From Spirochaetota bacterium (lineage in GTDB: Bacteria; Spirochaetota; UBA4802; UBA5550), in the NCBI GenBank assembly GCA_016933025.1, contig JAFGBT010000019.1, forward strand, positions 62,001 through 126,000: a stretch of DNA of 64,000 bases, in the 5' to 3' direction. A program made the position numbers and the translations under genes. Of the stretch, positions 33,001 to 40,530 are shown one piece after another (the stretch's first letter is position 1; the number at the start of each line of letters is the position of its first letter). A model generated the notes under the pieces. The model was not told the origin of the DNA. It was given only the letters and a program-made list of their open reading frames with translations, and did no database searches.

Positions 33001-33365
33001 GCCATTTTGATTGAAGCGAGAAGGACTGTTTCGCCAGAATTCTTGACAACATAGCCGTATGAGGTAATTTTCTCTGTTCTGTCAACCATCGCGGGTTCGG
33101 TGTGGTTTGAGAGAAAGAGGACCGGGATATCGAGGTTTTTCAGTATGATCTCCGCCGCCCGGGTGCCGTCCATGCCGCTTCCAAGGTCGATGTCCATCAG
33201 GATGAGATCGGGGATCGGATGTTGAGATGCGGTCTGTATGGCATCTTCGCCTGAATGGGCAACGAGAACGGTATATCCCTGCTCCCTGAGTATCCGGGCT
33301 TCATTCATGGCGATGAGGGTCTCGTCATCGACGATGAGGATGGTTTTTTCGGTGTATTCTGTCAT
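30042..33365 (-). CDS. Receiver plus six-PAS sensor histidine kinase, HisKA_2 type
   Basis: 1107 residues, no membrane helix, so cytoplasmic. N-terminal receiver domain with phospho-acceptor Asp58 (LILMDIDLG), then a coiled coil and six PAS domains, each opening near EERF/EERY/EERW. PAS 2 and PAS 4 are near-duplicates (both have VFETD..GR(I/L)TFVN, FGYT and GLRGFL(L/V)DIT). The HisKA_2 domain has HELQHRTKNSLNMI with the phospho-acceptor His, then an HATPase domain (IANELLTNALKY, VSDNGAGPP). A receiver at the N-terminus means it can be driven by another kinase. Input and target are unknown. Not obviously linked to the biosynthetic genes. Confidence 0.9.
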   Translation of the reverse strand: MTEYTEKTILIVDDETLIAMNEARILREQGYTVLVAHSGEDAIQTASQHPIPDLILMDIDLGSGMDGTRAAEIILKNLDIPVLFLSNHTEPAMVDRTEKITSYGYVVKNSGETVLLASIKMAFRLHNAHLELKKHGARLTEALLERRRAEEELQKSEERYRSFFEKAASANCIIGEDTKFILVNSNLEKLTGYGREELEGRMSWTSLIVSEDLKKMKQYHAQRMSGTGDPPQTYECRARTKSGEIRNLFISISMIPGRNESVSSLIDITELKRAEEALSQNEERFSNLANLLPETVFETDINGRITFVNEPSLERFGYTRDEVERGLSFLDIIVPEEHRRGTENFGKALRGELFGLVEYTARKKNGTRFPVLINTSIIIRDGGPAGLRGFLLDITGQKNAEEKLKMFQYTIDQASEMVLWLTPDGRFEYVNDETCRSLGYTREELMAMNLWDIGPSLPRHQWNADMARYRKNKTGGSTTFESVHRRKDGSEYPIEVRAQFLWFGERELHVAVVRNIAERKKAMQALRESEERFSELARFLPEVVFETDMQGRLTFVNQVGLDKFGYTVDDIDRGLIITNLVVPKDRERALENIAKMLKGENLGLREYQALGKDGSTFPVLVHSTAKVRDGTTVGLRGFLVDITEQKKTEEALRESEERWSFALEGAGDGVWDWNAQTNKVHFSRQWKAMLGYEEHEIGDTLDEWDSRVHPHDRERVYADLKRHLEGKSLVYLNEHRLRCKNGEYKYILDRGKVFSRTPEGRPLRVIGTHTDITRRREAEERYTTFMQTALNGFVIFDRSWRIVEANEAYAQMSGYIREELTGKHVSELEADLNIDEITSISKSLQNRGSIRFETRHRKKDGTLIDVEVSIRIHEDKIPYEHTFVIIRDISEKKKAEIALENSIREKESLFHELQHRTKNSLNMITSLISLEMNREENAGARTVLENLKGRILSVANLYAILSMSGLETSVNLDDYLQSIVASVVSTYLSGMSAITIEKKYERITAEPKNSTAWGLIANELLTNALKYAFPPGVAGVIRIRLRKTNGSIELAVSDNGAGPPADFSIDNPKGFGILLVKMLTRQLGGSFTFERNGENVFSVRVPETPVA

Positions 33366-33534
33366 AGATGTACAATATCGTAGCTGGAGATTTTCCCGCA
33401 GGGATGAATTGAATATATGTCAAATATCTTGATAAAAAAATCAATCCAAAAATATACCAGCTGTACAGTATTGAAAAAGTCTTGACATGCTGCCGTTTTA
33501 AAAAAAAAGCTTAGGCATTGGCAAGGAGAAGACC

Positions 33535-34797
33535 GTGAAATTCAGACTTATCTATCCCCGCTGGGAAAAGCTTCCCGGGCAGACCACATTCAATCTTCCC
33601 CCCCATGGGCCGGCGGTGATGGCCGCCGCACTGCCGGACGATGTCGAAGTAGAGTTTATCGATGAGAACCTGGAAGATTTCAGCTATGACGATTCGGTCG
33701 ATTTCGTAGGTATATCCATGATGCTCACCACGCAGGTAAAGCGCGGGTGGGAGATCGGGGACGAATACCGGAAGCGCGGCGTCAAGGTCATCTTCGGCGG
33801 AATTTCGACCATGCTGCACGCGGAAGAGACCGCGATTCATGCTGATTCCGTGTTCCTGGGAGAGGCTGAGGGGAAGATGGAAAGAGTATTCTCCGATTTC
33901 AGGAACAATCGCCTGCAGAAGGTGTATGATTACATGAATGACCTGCCGCCGATCGAAATTGTAGGGCCGGCGCGAAGGAACATCTACAAGCGGGATCTCT
34001 ATTACTACAAGGGCGTGCAAATGGTCGATCTGGTGCATGCTTCCCGCGGCTGCCGGTTCAACTGCTATCCCTGCGCGGTCGCATTTCTCGGCGGGAGGAA
34101 GTTCAGGCCCCGACCGATAGATAAGGCCATCGAGGAAATGGCCCTTGTCGACAACAACCGGCTTTTCGTCGTCGACAATTCGCTGGCGCAGGACACACAG
34201 TGGGAAAAGGACCTCTTTCGGGAGATGATCCCCCTGAAAAAGAACTGGTGCTGCCATACCATTGAGGACAAGCCGGAGGTGCTCGAGCTCGCCCGGCAGG
34301 CCGGCGCATGGTACGTGTACCAGGCCGTCTTCGACACGTCGGATTACATCAAGAACCGCATCAAGCGCTACCACGACCATGATATCGCCGTTGAAGGGAC
34401 GATTCTGCTCGGACTTGACAAACACGACGAGGACTACATCAAGCGCCTCATCGATTTTCTCCTTGAGATCGACCTGGACCTTGCGGAGTTCACCGTGCTC
34501 ACGCCGTTTCCGCACACCAGGGCGTACGACGAGCTGGCGGCGCAGAAGCGGATTTTCGACCATGACTGGAACCGCTACAACGCGGCCAACGTGGTCTATA
34601 CGCCGAAGCTCATGAGCCCGGAGCGGCTTCAGGAGCTCTACTATTTCGCGTGGGAGCGCTTCTACCAGGACGAGCCCCAGCAGATGAAGATGTTCAAGCT
34701 GATTCAGAAGGTCGTGGAGCGGGAAAGGGAACTCGGCACCTACCGGCCCCGTCGCCGCGACCTGATGCGGCAGGCCTTCGGCACGTCAATTGACTGA
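33535..34797 (+). CDS. Radical SAM protein, BchE-like fold
   Basis: 420 residues starting at a GTG with AAGGAG 8 bases upstream. The N-terminal ~140 residues are a Rossmann-like domain (VDFVGISMML, VIFGGIS, SVFLGEAEG). The radical SAM triad is Cys173-Cys177-Cys180 in RGCRFNCYPC, with FVVDNSLAQD and GTILLGLDKHDEDYI further on. It stands ~50 bases upstream of the first decayed cassette of the BtrH array, in the same direction, so it may modify the molecule the BtrH-like enzymes transfer. The reaction is unknown. Confidence 0.82.
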   Translation: MKFRLIYPRWEKLPGQTTFNLPPHGPAVMAAALPDDVEVEFIDENLEDFSYDDSVDFVGISMMLTTQVKRGWEIGDEYRKRGVKVIFGGISTMLHAEETAIHADSVFLGEAEGKMERVFSDFRNNRLQKVYDYMNDLPPIEIVGPARRNIYKRDLYYYKGVQMVDLVHASRGCRFNCYPCAVAFLGGRKFRPRPIDKAIEEMALVDNNRLFVVDNSLAQDTQWEKDLFREMIPLKKNWCCHTIEDKPEVLELARQAGAWYVYQAVFDTSDYIKNRIKRYHDHDIAVEGTILLGLDKHDEDYIKRLIDFLLEIDLDLAEFTVLTPFPHTRAYDELAAQKRIFDHDWNRYNAANVVYTPKLMSPERLQELYYFAWERFYQDEPQQMKMFKLIQKVVERERELGTYRPRRRDLMRQAFGTSID

Positions 34798-34851
34798 GCC
34801 GGTCGGGAGGATCGCTCTGTGGCGGAAGAGCGATTTACGTAAATCAGAATA

Positions 34852-35382
34852 CATGAAAAGCTCCCTAACGGCAGTGTCAAGGAAACTGATGCAAAGCGGG
34901 TCAGGTATGCGGCGGATGACAGGGGCAATGCGGCCGGGGGTATGAGGAGCTGGCCGAATAGGGGATCATCGTGGCCAATCATTTATATGAGTTGTACAAG
35001 GACATTTACAGGGATCGTGCAGGGCAGGCAAGAGAGCGTTTCAGAAAAAAGCAGGCATCGCCGATAGGGTGTTTCATGCGCCGGGCGGAGATAAAAATTG
35101 ACTTGGTCATGGCCCTGACCGGATTTACCCGGCGGCGGAGGGTCCCACTACCTGTATGCCGCATTTTTGCAGGAGGCGGCAGGCCTCTTCGGGATACCGG
35201 ATCTGGATGAGGCGAAAAAGCAGATGGTCGTGAATGCTGGCATGATGATGTATATCGCCCTGATCTGCGCCAGCTTCGTGAAGGCCTGGGGGGATGAAGC
35301 GGATCTCATGCCCCTGGCGGGGCTTGTGCGGGAGTGGGCCGAATCGGAAAAGAAAGTGTACGGCATACTCAAATCTATCTGA
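34852..35382 (+). pseudogene. Decayed cassette 1: HTH-like gene start joined to BtrH-like gene end
   Basis: Translation of the first ~280 bases in two frames gives AKRVRYAADDRGN, then YEELAE-stop-GIIVANHLYELYKD and QASPIGCFMRR, aligning with the N-terminal two thirds of the small protein at 35441-35839. At about 35135, around a GGCGGCGGAGGG stretch, the match jumps to the C-terminal ~80 residues of the BtrH-like protein (HYLYAAFLQEAAGLFGIPDL, then LVREWAESEKKVYGILKSI). The end of the small gene and the first three quarters of the acyltransferase, including its Cys/His/Asp region, are missing. At least one frameshift and a stop confirm decay. Confidence 0.8.
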
Positions 35383-35440
35383 TGGAAATGAATGTTTCCG
35401 CGCAATAATCTATACTGAAGAACAGAATGGTGAGAACGTA

Positions 35441-35839
35441 ATGAAAGTGTACGAATCAATTGCTGGGGGTGGCAAAAGGGAGTCCAGCTCAAAACGAATA
35501 AAATATTCTGTGGACGAAAAAGGCGAGATTGTCGAAACCTACGAGGAGATCTCTGAATACTCGATCATTGTGGCCGGCACCGTGGAGGAAGTGTATGCCG
35601 ATCTAGCTGAAAAGGCAAGAGAAAGAGTTAGAAGAAACATTGCTTCCCCTCTTGAGTATTTCATGTATCGCTCTCAATTGGAACCGGATTCGCTCCTGGC
35701 CCTGACCGGCTTTTCGCCCAGGGAATTTAAGAAACACATGAAGCCGAAGGTTTTCAGAACTCTGGAGGACGACGTATTGCAGCGGTATGCGTCTGCGTTT
35801 ATGGTGGATATTGGCACTATAAAGAAATTCATAGGATGA
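35441..35839 (+). CDS. Small HTH-like protein of cassette 2
   Basis: 132 residues. The ATG at 35441 aligns with the start of the paralogue at 37971. The first ~45 residues are polar (KRIKYSVDEKGEIVETYEE). A helix-rich second half (SPLEYFMYRSQLEPDSLLALTGFSPREFKKHMKPKVF, split here for reading, then LQRYASAFMVDIGTIKKF) resembles an XRE/Cro-type helix-turn-helix. DNA binding is inferred; a role as adaptor for the acyltransferase is equally possible. It ends 4 bases before the BtrH-like gene, and the pairing is kept in all four cassettes. Confidence 0.72.
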   Translation: MKVYESIAGGGKRESSSKRIKYSVDEKGEIVETYEEISEYSIIVAGTVEEVYADLAEKARERVRRNIASPLEYFMYRSQLEPDSLLALTGFSPREFKKHMKPKVFRTLEDDVLQRYASAFMVDIGTIKKFIG

Positions 35840-35843
35840 CATC

Positions 35844-36857
35844 ATGAGCCAGAAAATCAATCCGGTGTTCACCCATTACGACGCGGCCCATTGCGAATCG
35901 GGATCCATCCGTTCAATGTTAAAGAATTACGGGCTTGATATATCAGAGCCGATGGTATTCGGCATCGCCAGCTCGATCGTGTTTTTTTACTTTCCTCCGG
36001 TCAAGGTCTGGGGGCATCCTTTGATCTCATACCGCATGCCGCCGCGCTCAATGCTCAAAAAAATTCAGGAGCGCCTTGGTATTACATTCGTAACAAAAAC
36101 GTATCAAGACGAGCAGCTCGCAATGGATGAACTGGACGCTCTCCTGATGGAAGGGCGGCCGGTCGGTCTGCAGACCAGTGTGGCCTATCTGACCTATATC
36201 ATACCGGAGTTCCGGGTCTATTTTAACGGTCATATGCTCCTGATATACGGCAAGGAGGGCAACGAATACCTTGTCAGCGATACGGTAGTTGACAGGCCCA
36301 TGCGGATACATGCGGAGGACCTCAGGAAAGCCCGTTTCGCGCGCGGTCAGAATCCGCCGAACGGCTTCATGTTCTACCCGGCATCGATCCCGGCATCGAT
36401 CGATTACCGCACGGCGATACGAAAGGCGGTGAAGCAGACCGTGAACATGATGCTCCAGCCGCTCTTCCCGATCGTCGGGATAAAAGGGATCCGGACCATG
36501 GCGCGGAAATTTGAGAAGCTGCACCGGAGCCCTGACAAGAAGAACGTGCGGAGCTTCCTGGGCAACGTGCTCATGTTCCAGGAAGAGATGGGAACGGGAG
36601 GCGGCGGGTTTCGGTACCTGTACGCGGCGTTCTTGCAGGAGGCTGCCGCGCACTTCGGCATCCCCGGACTGGAAGAGGCGAAGAAGCAGATGGCAGAGAC
36701 GGCTGACCTGATGCGGAATATCGCCAATACATGCGCAAAGATCGTGAAAGACGGGAAAGCCGATTTCGACCTCATGCCGCTGGCAGCTCTCGTGCGGCAA
36801 TGGGCCGAATCGGAAAAGAAGGCGTACCTTATCCTGAAAAAAATAAAATGGAAATGA
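35844..36857 (+). CDS. BtrH-like acyltransferase (BtrH_N plus DUF4872 layout) of cassette 2
   Basis: 337 residues. The N-terminal half matches the BtrH_N domain, a papain-like cysteine acyltransferase: Cys17 in AAHCESGSIRSML, His130 in FNGHMLLIYG and Asp in VSDTVVD. The C-terminal half is helical and matches DUF4872 by layout (TGGGGFRYLYAAFLQEAA, LVRQWAESEKKAYLIL). In butirosin synthesis BtrH moves an acyl group from an ACP to an amine. Here it would release an ACP-bound acyl chain onto an amino acceptor, by inference. Paired with the HTH-like gene 4 bases upstream. Close paralogue of 38375-39391. Confidence 0.82.
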   Translation: MSQKINPVFTHYDAAHCESGSIRSMLKNYGLDISEPMVFGIASSIVFFYFPPVKVWGHPLISYRMPPRSMLKKIQERLGITFVTKTYQDEQLAMDELDALLMEGRPVGLQTSVAYLTYIIPEFRVYFNGHMLLIYGKEGNEYLVSDTVVDRPMRIHAEDLRKARFARGQNPPNGFMFYPASIPASIDYRTAIRKAVKQTVNMMLQPLFPIVGIKGIRTMARKFEKLHRSPDKKNVRSFLGNVLMFQEEMGTGGGGFRYLYAAFLQEAAAHFGIPGLEEAKKQMAETADLMRNIANTCAKIVKDGKADFDLMPLAALVRQWAESEKKAYLILKKIKWK

Positions 36858-36940
36858 TTTTCTCAGGATGCGTGTTGATCAGAAACATGCGTTCCCCGGA
36901 AGGGCTTTATCGTGCGCATCGTCCGGTGATTTTCTGGGCG

Positions 36941-37768
36941 TTATGTTTCAATAACGACTACGGTGCAATCCTCAAATTCTATTATCTCACTGTACTCGAC
37001 GCGTATTCCCTCAAACAGTTTTTGTATGTCAGACCTTGCCCGGTAGGGAAGGGCGTCGGGCACGCAGGCGACAAGGTCTTCTCTCCTGATCCCGATGCTT
37101 TCTGCATAGCTGATGTTGTCCCGCATCCAGTCCCGTTCGGCGATGAGGCCGCTTATATGCAGGGTCATGCCGATCCACATCCACTCGAAGAGTATGCGGA
37201 TGAAGAACTTGCCGGTCCATTTCCGGATATACGGAACGCACAGGAGCGGGTTCTTGGCCGAGACGACGTCAATGGTGAAGATCCTGTCCATGTGGTAGAT
37301 GCTCTTTTTGTCGATGACTCCGATTCTCCGGTATATTCTTTCTATCTTGCGCGGCAGCTTGTAGAAGGCCGCGAGCACCGCGCCGCCGTCGCTGCAGACC
37401 CGCGACGCCTCGTCGACGAAGGATATTATACGGGCGCCATCGGCGCCGTAATCGACAACGCCTGAGGATATGATGACCGTGTTGAATGACTTGTCCGTGA
37501 AGGGCAGTTCCCCCGCGTCGCCCTCTATGATATCGACGCCGTATTTTTCCTTCGCCATTCGCACCATCTCGGGATTGATGTCCAGTCCAACTGCGCCGAT
37601 GTTTTTTCCGGCAAGGTGCCTGACGATGAGCCCCAGGCCCGCGCCGACTACCAGCACCTTCGGCTTGATATAACCGATGAGGGAATCCGTGGTCAGCGTG
37701 CCGAAATGTCTGTCCTCAATCCGTTCCCACAGGGGCGCCCAGGTGCTCCACCATCTGTCAGTATCCAT
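36941..37768 (-). CDS. Class I SAM-dependent methyltransferase between the two intact cassettes
   Basis: 275 residues. SAM-binding motif LVVGAGLGLIVRHLAG, acidic loop AVGLDINPEM, and the later EGDAGELPF and TVIISSGVVDY strands of methyltransferase family 11. The C-terminal ~80 residues contain a hydrophobic stretch (FFIRILFEWMWIGMTLHI) that may touch the membrane. It is transcribed against the cassettes and divides the array, so it may have inserted between cassettes 2 and 3 or been left there by duplication. Substrate unknown. Confidence 0.82.
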   Translation of the reverse strand: MDTDRWWSTWAPLWERIEDRHFGTLTTDSLIGYIKPKVLVVGAGLGLIVRHLAGKNIGAVGLDINPEMVRMAKEKYGVDIIEGDAGELPFTDKSFNTVIISSGVVDYGADGARIISFVDEASRVCSDGGAVLAAFYKLPRKIERIYRRIGVIDKKSIYHMDRIFTIDVVSAKNPLLCVPYIRKWTGKFFIRILFEWMWIGMTLHISGLIAERDWMRDNISYAESIGIRREDLVACVPDALPYRARSDIQKLFEGIRVEYSEIIEFEDCTVVVIET

Positions 37769-37970
37769 TTAATCCTCGCATACAATGGCGTGTTGAAAGA
37801 ATGAATCAGATGAATGAGAAATCATACAATTGCCGATTAATAGTCAATATTATTTTCTGCTTCCCGATTAATTATTAACGGCTGTACCGGTCATGGTGAT
37901 GGAAGATTTATATTGACAAAATAATATCATATATTAAAAAACCCTATTTTATCATTTTAAGGATGTTAAT

Positions 37971-38378
37971 ATGAAAGTCAATGAAGTGCCTCAGGACGGG
38001 CGGCAGGCGATCGGCGATACAACTATGATAAACTATGCCGTGAATGAAAATGGGAAAATTGTTCCCGTGCAGTCCAGCGGCTGGGACGTGCAGATCTTGG
38101 CAGTGCACAATCTCGCGGATACGTACGAAGAATGGGCTGCAGAGGCGAAGGAGCGGGTGAGGAACAACCAGTCCTCTCCCATAGAGTATTTCATGTACCA
38201 CTATGGCCTTGACCTGCCGACCCTTGCCCAGCAGATGGGGCTTTCGCAGAGAAAGGTGAAGAAGCACATGAAGCCCGAGGTGTTTGAGAAGCTTGATGAT
38301 GAAATTCTCGGGCAATATGCCGGCCTCTTTCAGATTGATGTGAGCGAGATAAAAAACTTCAAGAAGGGGCTGGCATGA
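37971..38378 (+). CDS. Small HTH-like protein of cassette 3
   Basis: 135 residues, paralogue of 35441-35839. Polar N-terminus (MKVNEVPQDGRQ), then SPIEYFMYHYGLDLPTLAQQ, GLSQRKVKKHMKPEVF and LGQYAGLFQIDVSEIKNF, a more canonical XRE-like helix-turn-helix than its paralogue (LAQQMGLSQRKVKKHM as turn and recognition helix). AAGGA precedes the ATG. The upstream ~200 bases are AT-rich with a TTGACA at 37913-37918 but no convincing -10. Its stop overlaps the BtrH-like start (ATGA). Confidence 0.75.
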   Translation: MKVNEVPQDGRQAIGDTTMINYAVNENGKIVPVQSSGWDVQILAVHNLADTYEEWAAEAKERVRNNQSSPIEYFMYHYGLDLPTLAQQMGLSQRKVKKHMKPEVFEKLDDEILGQYAGLFQIDVSEIKNFKKGLA

Positions 38379-39391
38379 ATATCATACAAAAAGTTACGGA
38401 CTACAGGATCATCCAGGGCGGCCACTGCGAAACGGGCGGCGTGGCGTCCATCGTGACGAACCATGGATTTGACCTTTCTGAGCCCATGGCCTTCGGCATT
38501 TCCAGCGGGATCACCTTTTTCTACATGCCCCTCGTCAGAATATGGAACAATCCTCTCATCTCATTTCGAATGGCCCCGGGGGCGATCGTGCGGGGGGTGC
38601 AGAAGCGGCTTGGCATGCAATTTGTGATAAAGAGATACAAGGATAAAGAACAGGCCATGAAGGAGCTCGACGAGCTCGTTGACAGCGGCCAGCCTGTGGG
38701 GCTGCAGGTCTGCCTCAGTTATCTTACCTATTTCCATCCGGATTTCAGGGTCTATTTCAACGCGCATACCATTATCATCTATGGAAGGGATGGCGACGAG
38801 TACCTTGTCAGCGATCCGGCTTTCGATAAATACACGAGGATTAATCGCGAGCCGCTTATAAAGGCCCGGTTCGCGAAAGGCGTGAACGCTCCCCGGGGCT
38901 TTATGTTCTACCCCGTGTATCTTTCTTCGGATGTTGATTATAAATCGGCGATAAAAAAGGCGGTCAAATCCACGGTCAGCATGATGCTGCAGCCGATGTT
39001 AAACTTTGTGGGCATCAGGGCGATTAACACCGTGGCCCGGAGAATCGAAAAGATGCATAAAGGGGCGGATATTAAGCAGGTGCGGAATTTTCTCACCCAT
39101 ATAGTCTTGTTCCAGGAGGAGATCGGCACCGGAGGAGGCGGGTTCCGGTACATGTACGCGGCCTTTCTTCAGGAGGCCTTTGATCGGCTTAAAATCCCCA
39201 GTCTGCTGGAGGCCTCAAAGATGATGGTCGGAGTGGGAGACCTGTATCGCAAGGCGGCGGTATCGTGCGCGAAGATAATCAGGGAAAAACAGAAGGTCTA
39301 TGACCTGAAGATCATCGCGGACCAGTACCGTGAGTGCGCCAGGGCGGAGAAGGAGGTCTACCTCCTTCTGAAAAAAATAGACTGGAGATGA
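38375..39391 (+). CDS. BtrH-like acyltransferase of cassette 3
   Basis: 338 residues, same architecture as 35844-36857: nucleophile Cys18 in GGHCETGGVASIV, catalytic His in FNAHTIIIYG, VSDPAFD, then the helical C-terminal domain with GTGGGGFRYMYAAFLQEAF and EKEVYLLLKKIDWR. All catalytic positions are conserved in both copies, so both are probably active. Differences gather in the substrate-facing middle (for example HPDFRVYF against IPEFRVYF), allowing distinct acyl or amine specificity. Overlaps its HTH-like partner by 4 bases. Confidence 0.82.
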   Translation: MNIIQKVTDYRIIQGGHCETGGVASIVTNHGFDLSEPMAFGISSGITFFYMPLVRIWNNPLISFRMAPGAIVRGVQKRLGMQFVIKRYKDKEQAMKELDELVDSGQPVGLQVCLSYLTYFHPDFRVYFNAHTIIIYGRDGDEYLVSDPAFDKYTRINREPLIKARFAKGVNAPRGFMFYPVYLSSDVDYKSAIKKAVKSTVSMMLQPMLNFVGIRAINTVARRIEKMHKGADIKQVRNFLTHIVLFQEEIGTGGGGFRYMYAAFLQEAFDRLKIPSLLEASKMMVGVGDLYRKAAVSCAKIIREKQKVYDLKIIADQYRECARAEKEVYLLLKKIDWR

Positions 39392-39427
39392 GCTAACTTC
39401 ATTCATCTCAGGATTGGGTGGTGCACT

Positions 39428-39626
39428 ATGAAAGTAAACCAGGTTCCCCATGACGGAAAAAAATAGTCAGAACCACCTCGATTCAGTATGCGGTGGACGA
39501 TGAGGGGAGGTTTGTGCCGACCGAATCCACCGGATGGAACGCGGCCTTTTCAGCTGGAATATCTGATGTATCGTGCGGGCCGAAAAGGATGTCTATCTGT
39601 TGTTGAAAATATAAAGTGGAAATAAC
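39428..39626 (+). pseudogene. Decayed cassette 4: remnants of HTH-like and BtrH-like genes
   Basis: Starts MKVNQVPHDGKK and stops at a TAG after an A-run; one frame over it continues TTSIQYAVDDEGRFVPTEST, matching the N-terminus of the small protein at 37971. A short LEYLMYRA match follows, then RAEKDVYLLLK, the last residues of the BtrH-like protein. Most of both genes is gone. As in cassette 1, the outer ends of the pair remain and the middle has been lost. Confidence 0.75.
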
Positions 39627-39655
39627 GACCGGCCCGTGAAACGAGCGATTGCCTC

Positions 39656-40525
39656 TCAATAGCTTTTACCCGCGAGAACCACATATTGTCCCTGGATATT
39701 CCTGTTCACGTGGATCAAGCAGGCATGCTTGTATGATTCAAAGAATGTGCTGACCGCGATGGAAGCCGCGGTATCGAAAAAACCTATTGTGCCGATATAA
39801 TCAAGCTCCGCGTCAGACGGGCACTCCCGCCTCCAGATCTCTTTTTCTTCCGGTCCCATGAGTATGCCGAATGCAATCACAGGCCCGGCACAGCCGGCGG
39901 TTCTGGCCCATTGGATGGCTTCCTCCCGGGCGGTGAATGTTTGGATATCGGTTATTTCCCCTATGGCTCCCGTTTTTTCGGCCGTGAGGTAGAGCCAGCT
40001 GCTTCCCTCGACGAGCCTGACGTCATGATAGCTCGGGTCGTATTTTTTCACAAAATACTCCCGAGAAATCACGGCCTCGTCCACGCCGCCCACAAGCGCC
40101 TCCCTGATGTGGCCCATCTCGAAGTCGACCATTGCCAGCTCCAGGCTCCGTTCGAACGACACGTTTTTGCTTGAGACGGTGATGCTCCTCCCGAGGGATT
40201 TAAGGCTCTGAGCCACGTAAAAGGAGGCCGTGTTGCTCATGGTGTTGATGAAATTGAACGGCTTGGGGAAGGAGTTTTGCCTGTACATCTGGTGGAGCAC
40301 GTTCTCGGTGTCGCCCAGGTTGCCGTTTTCAGTTGCGAGAAACACGGCGATCGACCGGTCGAATTTCCTCTTGTGTATGCACCGGTGGACGCCCAGCAGC
40401 GAGAGGAGGATGAATTTATTCACCCGACGGAAAAAGAAGTCCGTGTAGTTTTTCAGGTCCGCCTTGAGCCCCTCGATGTCATCGACGGGTGCGCAGGCAA
40501 ACGATGAAACAGCGTGAACATACAT
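39656..40525 (-). CDS. Cysteine-less ketosynthase-like protein (chain-length-factor type)
   Basis: 289 residues from the ATG at 40525, which lies 5 bases after the ketosynthase stop and has AAGGAA upstream. It resembles the Ketoacyl-synt_2 domain: FNFINTMSNTASFYVAQSL corresponds to the SVHNA segment, and at the nucleophile position SITVSSKNVSFERSLELA has no Cys. VGGVDEAVISREYF is the strand-loop after it. The shortness and missing His motifs mean it cannot condense by itself. It probably forms a heterodimer with the ketosynthase at 40531-41691, acting as chain-length factor. Last gene of the second biosynthetic series. Confidence 0.75.
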   Translation of the reverse strand: MYVHAVSSFACAPVDDIEGLKADLKNYTDFFFRRVNKFILLSLLGVHRCIHKRKFDRSIAVFLATENGNLGDTENVLHQMYRQNSFPKPFNFINTMSNTASFYVAQSLKSLGRSITVSSKNVSFERSLELAMVDFEMGHIREALVGGVDEAVISREYFVKKYDPSYHDVRLVEGSSWLYLTAEKTGAIGEITDIQTFTAREEAIQWARTAGCAGPVIAFGILMGPEEKEIWRRECPSDAELDYIGTIGFFDTAASIAVSTFFESYKHACLIHVNRNIQGQYVVLAGKSY

Positions 40526-40530
40526 GATGC

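Noticed and set aside
33511..34563. 350-codon open frame antisense to the radical SAM gene
   Set aside because: The plus-strand frame has a complete radical SAM motif set and a ribosome site; the antisense frame is a codon-bias shadow in GC-rich DNA.
34811..34834. Terminator after the radical SAM gene at 33535-34797
   Set aside because: There is an 8-bp stem (ATCGCTCT / AGAGCGAT) but it is weak and lacks a T-run; recorded only as a possible hairpin.
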